In this document: positions 56,696 to 64,000 of the stretch, piece by piece | Layout of the letters: each line of letters opens with the position of its first letter | Position numbering within the stretch: the first letter of the stretch is position 1 | Assembly: GCA_024291935.2 (NCBI GenBank) | Contig: CM044313.1 | Location: 82,459,001 to 82,523,000, forward strand | Length of the DNA: 64,000 nt | Direction: 5' to 3' | Origin: Okapia johnstoni | Lineage: Eukaryota > Chordata > Mammalia > Artiodactyla > Giraffidae | The notes under the pieces: model-generated | What the model saw: the letters and a program-made list of their open reading frames with translations, nothing else | The model's database searches: none | What the model was told of the DNA's origin: nothing | Program-made: the position numbers and the translations under genes

Positions 56696-59339
56696 AAACA
56701 AGATCTCACTCGAAGTACTGTTTAGGACCACTCTTGCTTTCAGGGAAAAGAAAAAAAAAAAAAAAGGAGAGGAGGAAGGAAACTCCCTTTTTGTTGGTAA
56801 CCAAGGAGCTCTGTCTGCAGAGCCCAGCACTACTGTCCGCCGGCTGGCCTTGCTCCCTTCCTCCACGGACCAGTCACTGCTTCCTGCCTTTCCATCCTCG
56901 TGGCCACGACCCCTTCAGTCCAGGCTCTGCTGATGTCTCCGTGGAGCTCTAGCAAAGACCTCTACCTCCATCTACCTTTCTTCAGCCCAGCTCCTCCTCT
57001 ACCTCACTGCGTGAGGAACCCCAAAACAAAAACTCTAACCCTAGCACTCAACTTTAAAACCATCAATGAGAATACAACTTGTAAAATGAGTCATAGCTTT
57101 TTAGTGTGAAACTAAAAGCATGGGCTGAACATTTGCACTTAACTGACGAACCGTTGATCCCTGAACAAGCTTTAAAATCTCCTATTTGTGGACCACTGTA
57201 CATGTTCTTTTTCCACTCCAGGATGTCACCCACGCCTGTGGGTGTTCCTGTGAAAATCCTATGGAGTCTGCCAAACATCACCCCATCCACTGAGCCCTCC
57301 CCAACCCCTGGATGGAACGAGACATTCTTCTTCTAGGTCAATATAGCATACGGCTCCTAAAGATCTATTACACAGAGGTGGTGAGTATGAAAGTATAGAA
57401 GTAACTAAAACACATTAGGGGATATATGTAACAAATGCTGTGCGAGAGAAGACTGATTGCTACCTCTTGGTGTTCCCCAAAACACCCAGCACAGCACTCA
57501 GCATGTAGATGGCTGAGTCAAGCTGGCTACAGTCCAGTGTTGGCTGCTACTATGACGGGGATGCCTGTGAGCCCACATTATCAACTTCTGAGGTTGTATC
57601 TGGTGTCAGTGGGAAGACTGTTGGGACGAGTTAGAGGTGTCTGCTCTAAGAACTGACGAGGGGGGTTGTGGTACCAGGCAGGCTACCTATCTGCCGCAGC
57701 TAGCTTAAAAGATAATTCCACCCATATTTATTATTTGTGTTTCTGGGGGAAATAAATTTGAATATCAGCTTTACCAACACATTTTAGAAAACATCTCCCC
57801 CTTTATAAATCAGGAGGTGTCTTCTGATTTCTAAGTTACAGAATGTGAGAAACAGACAAATGGAATTGGCAATCAGAGAAAGCAGAGGTGACAGGAGGCT
57901 ACAGGGATTAGAAAAGTCTCTGAGGAAGGAGGGCTGCAGAGTCTCAGTGGTCAAAAGTAGAAGGTAGGCTATCTCCAGGGAAGGAGTAAGAGGAAAAAGC
58001 AGAAAGGAGAGGCATGGTTGGCTTGTTTTTTTTCTGCAAACATCATTCATGGAGCTAAATCAGTACTTAAGTAAAAAGCTAGGCAAGCAAAAGCAAGCAA
58101 ACAAACAGCTAGGCAAGCAGACATGGTAACAATAGGGGGTGGGTGGGGAGAATTTTATTCATTTTAAATAGCTCTACTTCTCTGAGAAATTTCTGCCCTG
58201 GATTCCAGAGAGGAACTTCTGATCTCTCATATTTTGCTTTGTATTTATTTCCAGGCTTTGTACTATCCTGTTTCATACAATGTGATGAAAAAATGGGGGG
58301 AAAAAAAAAACCGAACAGTTCCAAATCTTCCACTTCTCATAAAGTCTTCAAGTCAGGTGTGTTTTCTTTCTAGCATACAATGCATATTTGTCCAATTCAT
58401 CTATGTCAAAGCGAATGTTCCTACAAAAGACCCAGCACGGTAACTGGAATTGAAACTAAGTGGAGATATTCTGCTTCTCTTAAGAGAGTGAGAATCTGTG
58501 TATCAGCAGCATCTCCATGTAAAATCTCAAAGGCACATATATCTCACGGATTTCTGTTATCTTTAAGGCTCAGCAAAGCTCATAAACAAGTAAGATGTAT
58601 TACCTAAGATATATGGTACACAAATAAGTCACATCATCCTGTTTTTCCCCTTGTGTAATCGCCATCGTTTTGTCTATTTCAGTTTCATTTCTCAACTGCC
58701 ACTTTCCTTCAACCTTAATACATTCTACTTTACATTTTAATGTGCAGACCACAGATTTAAACACCCAGTGGACATACAAAACTAAATTAATAAGGATATT
58801 TCTAAAAGGAAAATTCATAATGAGGGACAGGGAATACCTTAATGGAATACCCAAAAACTGGAACCAACTTACCGAAAATGATAAAGTCACTTCCTGACCC
58901 CTACAGTGTTATTTTCATAAAAGAAATTAATTTTAGGGCAAAGAAACTTTATTACATGCCCTAGTAATCTATATTTTATTTCCACTGAAATCTGAAGGAA
59001 TTTTTCAAATCCAAAGACAATAATAAAGTGGACTGCATACTCTGGGGATTTCTTTGACGTGTACTTCATACGGCTCCACACTGTGATGTCAACCTTTATA
59101 GACTGTGTAGCCATCAGGCACTCCCAACATAGATTCATAAATTGTAACTCTATGCTACCATACTAATGTATACACACACTTTAAAACACAAAACAATCTA
59201 AAAAGAGATAAAACCTATGCAACTTATTCCCACACTCCAAGGGACCATCTGGCTCCTCCCAGCAGCTCATGCCAACCCTGCCCTTCAACTTCTCTGGAGA
59301 CCCCTGCGCTATGAGGCTGCAGAGAGAGAGACAGAGATA

Positions 59340-59538
59340 GTTCGAAATCATGTCTGACTCTTGGGATCCTATGAACTGTAGCCTGCCAGACTCCTCTGTC
59401 CAGCAGATTCTCCAGGCAAGAATACTGGAGGGGGTTGCCATTCCCTTCTCCAGGGGAACTTCCCAACCCAGAACTGAACCCAGGTCTCCCTCATTGCAGG
59501 TAGATGCTTAACCGACTGAACTACGTGCGAAGCCCCAA
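59340..59538 (-). repeat. Bov-tA SINE
   Basis: ATCATGTCTGACTCTTGGGA through AACTACGTGCGAAGCCCC. First of three SINEs in a row. Confidence 0.9.
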
Positions 59539-59542
59539 AGCT

Positions 59543-59735
59543 AGTGAAAGTCGCTCAGTCATGTCTGACTCTTTGTGACACCATGGACTATACAGTCCAT
59601 GGAATTCTCTAGGCCAGAATACTGGAGTGGGTAGCCTTTCCCTTCTCCAAGGGATCTTCCCAACCCAGGGATTGAACCCAGGTCTTCTGCATTGCAGGGG
59701 GATTCTTTACCAGCTGAGTCACAAGGAAAGCCAGG
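59543..59735 (-). repeat. Bov-tA SINE
   Basis: AAGTCGCTCAGTCATGTCTG through GAGTCACAAGGAAAGCC. A 10-bp segment in the middle is missing compared with its neighbour. Confidence 0.9.
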
Positions 59736-59766
59736 TTGAGGCTGTAGAATACAATATTTGCTTACT

Positions 59767-59882
59767 TTTTTTTTTTTTTTTTGCTGCACCTTGAGACATG
59801 CGGAATTTCCCTGATCAGGGATCAAACCCATGCCCCCTGCATTGGAAGCATGGAGTCTTAACCACTAGACCACCGGGGAAGT
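59767..59882 (-). repeat. Short tRNA-Glu SINE with 9-bp TSD
   Basis: A T17 run, GATCAGGGATCAAACCCATG box and CCACCGGGGAAGTCC head (reversed). CAATATTTG flanks both ends. Confidence 0.9.
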
Positions 59883-60801
59883 CCAATATTTGATTTTCTA
59901 TACAAATCACTTGGGCTGTTTACTTCCTTGAGAACTGCAAATTGCTTAGATGAAAATGCAGCACAAAGCCAGGTAACAAGTTGGAACAGGCCCCAGAAAA
60001 TGTGCCATGGGAATAAGCCTAACTCAAACTTCAGCAGTTTTCTGGGTAATGCATTCAGGCCAAGCAATTATTCTTATTTCCACTCCCCCCACCTATTCAG
60101 ATAATCACTTCATCTCCTTAAGTAGGAAACCAAACAAAACAAAAACCACCTCTGAATTAAAATCTTATTTTCTTAGACCAGCGATCCTTGCAGCCTTGTC
60201 TGTCTCATGTTGCTCTGGAGATTGCAAAGACCACAATGAGCTTCACCAGCCTTTTGAACGTGGCCTAAGCCATCTAAAGTGTTGCTTAAGGAAGATCTAG
60301 GTGCATTGAGATCTGCTACCTGAGGAAGTCTAGGGCTCTGAGGGGAGGGAGAGGGTCCATTCACAGCTTGGGACAGTGGAGAGACAAATATACAACTCAA
60401 GGGAATTATGGATCAGAAGGAGTTCCTGCCTGCTTGGGGCTGGTCATGGGAACAATCCAGCTCCTGCAATAACCACACCAGTCTACATCCCAGGAACTGG
60501 TGTCTGCAAAGGCACCGAGAGCCAAGATGCACACGCCAAGTCTGTGTTCACAAAGGATCCAGTGTGGGCTCGGGCATCTGTGCTTCCAAGTTTCCCACAG
60601 GCAGCACAACCACCACAGCTTCTTTCTCTGTGACTCAAACTGCAGGAAGGACGGAGGCAGCAGGGAGCCTAAAAGCTCCTCTTATCTCAAGGCCAGGCAC
60701 AGATCGGTACCTGGGCCTCATCCAGCCCCCAGTCAGGAGATTCGTAGGAGCCCTGCCGCATTGTGGCACGCCTGGAAATTACTATATGGCCAACAAAGGT
60801 G

Positions 60802-61044
60802 CTCAAGTTCCAATACTTTGGCCACCTGATATGAAGAGCCAACTCATTGGAAAAGACCTTGATTCTGGGAAAGACTGAGGGCAGGAGGAGAAGGGGGCAA
60901 CAGAGGATGAGATGGTTGGATGGCATCACCGACTCAATGGACATGAGTTTGAGCAAGCTCCGGGAAATAGTGGACAGGGAAGCCTGATGTGTTGCAGTCT
61001 ATGGGGTCATAAAGAGCCGGACACAACTGAGCGGTAATAATAAC
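60802..61044 (+). mobile_element. BovB LINE 3' fragment with 10-bp TSD
   Basis: CTTTGGCCACCTGATATGAA through CACAACTGAGCGG. Flanks AACAAAGGTG at 60792-60801 and 61045-61054 are identical. Confidence 0.94.
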
Positions 61045-61086
61045 AACAAAGGTGTGTGGTCAAACTGGCTGCTTTCTACAGCTGCT

Positions 61087-61357
61087 GCTGCTGCTAAGTT
61101 GCTATAGTCGTGTCCGACTCTGTGCGACCCCACAGACGGCAGCCCACCAGGCTCCGCCGTCCCTGGGATTCTCCAGGCAAGAACACTGGAGTGGGTTGCC
61201 ATTTCCTTCTCCAGTGCATGAAAGGGAAAAGTGCAAGTGAAGTCGCTCAGTCATGTCTGACTCTTAGCGACCCCATGGACTGTAGCCCACCAGGCTCCTC
61301 CATCCAGGGGATTTTTCCAGGCAAGAGTACTGGAGTGGGGTGCCATTGCCTTCTCCG
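61087..61357 (-). repeat. BOV-A2 dimer SINE with 12-bp TSD
   Basis: GCTGCTAAGTTGCTATAGTC and a second half from GAAGTCGCTCAGTCATGTCT. Flanks TCTACAGCTGCT at 61075-61086 and 61358-61369 are identical. Confidence 0.95.
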
Positions 61358-61374
61358 TCTACAGCTGCTACCAT

Positions 61375-61540
61375 CTTTCAAAAGTTTGCTTCTCAAAAAT
61401 CTGGGTAAGCATAAGAATCACCTAGGAAGCTTCTGAAAACAGACCCCACTCAGATCTGCCAAATAGGCTTTCCAGGGTGGGACCTGGGGACAGATCAGCC
61501 TAACTGCACCCTCCCTGTGCATTTTAACATCCACTCGAGC
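61375..61540. mobile_element. Possible hAT-Charlie (MER5/MER20-like) relic
   Basis: AAGAATCACCTAGGAAGCTT and GGTGGGACCTGGGGACA resemble MER5/MER20-type elements. Ends not resolved. Confidence 0.5.
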
Positions 61541-62010
61541 ATGGAGAGCCCTGAGTACAGTTACGCGACACACTCCCTTCGTGTGTTTGTGAAGTGTGTT
61601 CATCTTTTCGGGCCTTTCTGCTTTTCTCTCGTTGCTGTCTCGGCTGTAACATGACTTGACCAGTGGGACAGGTTTGCTCTCAGCGGAGCTCAGCGGTCTT
61701 CTCTCTCACCATGAATTTCTAGCCTATAAAACACCAAGTGCGGAGCAGCCACCCCAAGGCTCCTGGCGGCTCTGACACTTTACATGACTGTGTACCAGGA
61801 GCTGCATCTTTGAGTTGTGTGCTTTCTTCCCTGGGGCCTTTCTGGCTGTCTTTTCACTGACATTCCACTACTTCACCAACTCCCTGGGGACAGGAGATCC
61901 TTTACGGTGGTTGGTTTGTTTAAAGTTCCCTTTTCTAAATTCCTTTCCTAGCTGCTAGCAGCCTTCCAAGCTTAACCAAACAGAAAATAAGAAATCTACC
62001 CAGTTGTTAG

Positions 62011-62205
62011 GGGTTCCCTGGTTGCTCAGTTGGTAAAGAATCTGCCTGCAAAGCGGGAGACCTGGGTTCAATCCCTGGGTTGGGAAGATCCCCTGGAGAA
62101 GGGACCGGCTACCCACTCCAATTCTGGCCTGGAGAATTCCATGGACTCTATAGTCCATGGGGTTGCAAAGAGTCAGACATGACTGAGTGACTTTCACATA
62201 CACAC
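62011..62205 (+). repeat. Bov-tA SINE with TSD
   Basis: GGGGTTCCCTGGTTGCTCAG head, GGGTTCAATCCCTGGGTTGG box and ACATGACTGAGTGACTTTCA tail. CAGTTGTTA flanks both ends. Confidence 0.93.
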
Positions 62206-62971
62206 TCAGTTGTTAATGAGGTGGTTCCAGAGATGTCTTACTTTAGGGAAAGGGACATTGTTCTCCCATTGCTATACTTGGAAAAAAAACCAATTTCTGT
62301 ATCACTGATATTTGTATCCAAGATGGAAACTCAGAAGGGAGAGAGGCAGATATAAACAATAAATGCCTACTAGGTACCAAGTCTATGTAAAGTTCATGGT
62401 GTGCTGGGCAGGATAGGCAAGTCAATGGAAGGTAACCAAGCCTTATGGTGGAGTGTGCAGGGGCATTAAAGAAGGAGAGAGGAACATCAGCCAGCCACCG
62501 GTCTGCCCACCTGTCCAACCACCCATCATCCATAATACATACTGAGTCGACTATGAACAAACCTGATATGAGCCCTGTGCCATGGATCCTCCACTCATGG
62601 GAGAGAAGGATATTAAACGAGCAGTCTCATGCATAAATATATCTTTACAATCTGTGATAAGGGTCATGAAGGAAAATACAGTATGTATTACAGGCACGAA
62701 GGATATTTGCATCCAGGAAAACTTCCTGGACGAGGTGAGTCCTGAAGTTAGGTAAGTAGACAGTGGAAGCCTAAGGAGAAGGAGACTGTTCCTGACTCAG
62801 GGCAGATAGAGGGCTTCTCTGAGCAGCGGCTCTACTGCCCTGTGCTCAAGGGACATGAGACTCAGCACCAGAGCCCACCGCTGCCCATCTGAGCAGCCTG
62901 TCTAAAGACCCTCCACCTCAAGGCTTTAGGAAAAAACAGTTGCTCCCCTTACAGAAAGCTCAGGGATATGG

Positions 62972-63083
62972 CTGATTCCTGTTGGTGTATGGCAGAAGTC
63001 AACACAGTATTATAAAGCAATTATCCTTCAATTACAAATAAATAAATTTTAGAAAAAGTTACCAAAAAAAAAAAAAAAAAAAA
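62972..63083 (+). repeat. L1 3'-UTR tail with poly-A
   Basis: TGTTGGTGTATGGCAGAAGT, AGCAATTATCCTTCAATTAC AAATAAATAAATTTT and an A20-type tail; same family as 11550-11664 but more diverged and in the opposite orientation. Confidence 0.85.
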
Positions 63084-63422
63084 CCAAACTCACGGAGCCC
63101 TGAGCCAGTGTCTCTCGGCATTAATAGTTCCGTAAGATCTGATTTTTCAGGCAGACCCTGGGACCTTCCTGCTTTCATACTAATCGCAAGTTTACACACA
63201 CTGTTCACTGTCCCTTGCATTAGCCTCTAAGTTGGATTCCTCAGAATGATCTAGAGCTCAGGCCCTAAATATCAGGCAGTCCCACTCTCTGACTCCAACA
63301 CAAGTGGCACCTTCACACATTTCAGTGTGAGTCCTCAGTGCCCAGAGCCAATTTATCAATTACTCAAGGCAAATAAAACCCAAGAGCGCCTCTCCTTATT
63401 CTCCATATACAGATTAATACAC

Positions 63423-63425
<3 letters not shown>

Positions 63426-63459
<34 letters not shown>
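63426..63459 (+). repeat. (TA)n microsatellite
   Basis: About 16 TA units between AATTA and GGCTCCCCCC. Confidence 0.93.
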
Positions 63460-63460
<1 letters not shown>

Positions 63461-64000
63461 CTCCCCCCTCCCCCCAAGGATGCTACCTTTTCCAAAGACT
63501 GTGATTCAGTTTCTCACACCTCAGGGCTAAGCCATCAACAAACAAAGAATCAAACACCCACATCAGACTTACAGAACCGTAAGATCCAGTTTGGCTATTC
63601 TTTCCTTTTGAGAGATGAAGTCCTTTATTCCTCCTTTACCTTTAATAAACCCAAAGGTTCTTCAAGATTTTCCACACCGGGGATTCCAAAAATGTTAGAA
63701 CTGATTCCCTTCATGCCAAAGGAAGCCGGATACAAGTCTGCTGATTGATGTGCTAAACAAATCTTCCCAGCAGAGCTCCAACAATTGCAGATTTGGCAGC
63801 AACAATCGTTACTTCCATTTTCATTTTTTTTGTTTGTTTTTGTTAAAAATATAAAAAGGGTAAGATAGGTTCCTAATCACTTAAGAGGAGGTATCACTCA
63901 TTCCACATACTGTTATGTTAAAACTCTTTTTCTACTCTTCATTTTAAAAATAGCCACTCTCTCAGGAGGCCAGATACATATTTTTCCTTAAAAATCTTAT

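Larger units (their letters stand above)
43192..64000 (-). other. PDZD2: PDZD2 intron upstream of window exon 1 (partial, >20.8 kb)
   Basis: No exon was found despite looking for the segment expected before MPGTEEP. It contains the BovB, BOV-A2, Bov-tA, tRNA-Glu SINE, MIR and hAT elements listed. I recognise nothing in 44051-45870, 46240-47220, 49526-51065, 52940-55275, 56700-59330, 61541-62000 or 62206-62970 apart from simple A/T/G runs (poly-A near 50218, poly-T near 50268, G-rich run near 45250). Confidence 0.8.

Noticed and set aside
43192..64000. Search for the next upstream PDZD2 exon
   Set aside because: Neither an ENSAEDLL-like nor a SLPDLTSS-like segment with splice sites was seen; the exon probably lies beyond 64000.

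Overview
This window is nuclear DNA from a ruminant mammal, most likely a bovid. The evidence is dozens of ruminant-specific Bov-tA and BOV-A2 SINEs, many 5'-truncated BovB (RTE) LINEs, cetartiodactyl tRNA-Glu SINEs and artiodactyl L1 tails. Much older mammalian relics (MIR, L2, old L1, Tigger1, hAT-Charlie) lie among them. No LTR retrovirus, bacterial gene, CRISPR array or structural RNA gene was seen.

The only protein-coding gene I can support is PDZD2 (PDZ domain-containing 2; aliases PDZK3, AIPC, PAPIN), on the minus strand. Fifteen consecutive internal exons lie between 43191 (5'-most) and 1854 (3'-most). They were found by translation similarity to the PDZD2 family as I remember it, and every boundary is a GT-AG site. 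Exon lengths sum to 6,336 nt, exactly 2,112 codons, with matching phase at every junction and no internal stop. They encode the linker after PDZ2, PDZ3, PDZ4 and the very long disordered central region up to just before PDZ5. The start codon with PDZ1-2 and the C-terminal PDZ5-6 exons are not in the window.

Layout: 1-1853 is intron downstream of the last visible exon. 1854-6711 holds one small exon and one giant 3,961-nt exon with a CpG-dense core. 9597-18338 holds five exons, including a 35-nt microexon. 23566-30782 holds six exons encoding PDZ3 and PDZ4. 34376-34521 and 43080-43191 are two linker exons separated by an 8.6-kb intron full of nested LINEs and SINEs. 43192-64000 is intron with no exon found.

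No novel gene system is visible. The points worth a second look are transposon insertions very close to three 5' splice sites, a microexon whose pairing with either neighbour keeps frame, a three-monomer BovA SINE, two SINE insertions into the same target, an intragenic CpG cluster, and a degenerate minisatellite. Repeat family names come from remembered consensus sequences, not a database search; edges are good to about 5-30 bp unless a target-site duplication (TSD) is given.
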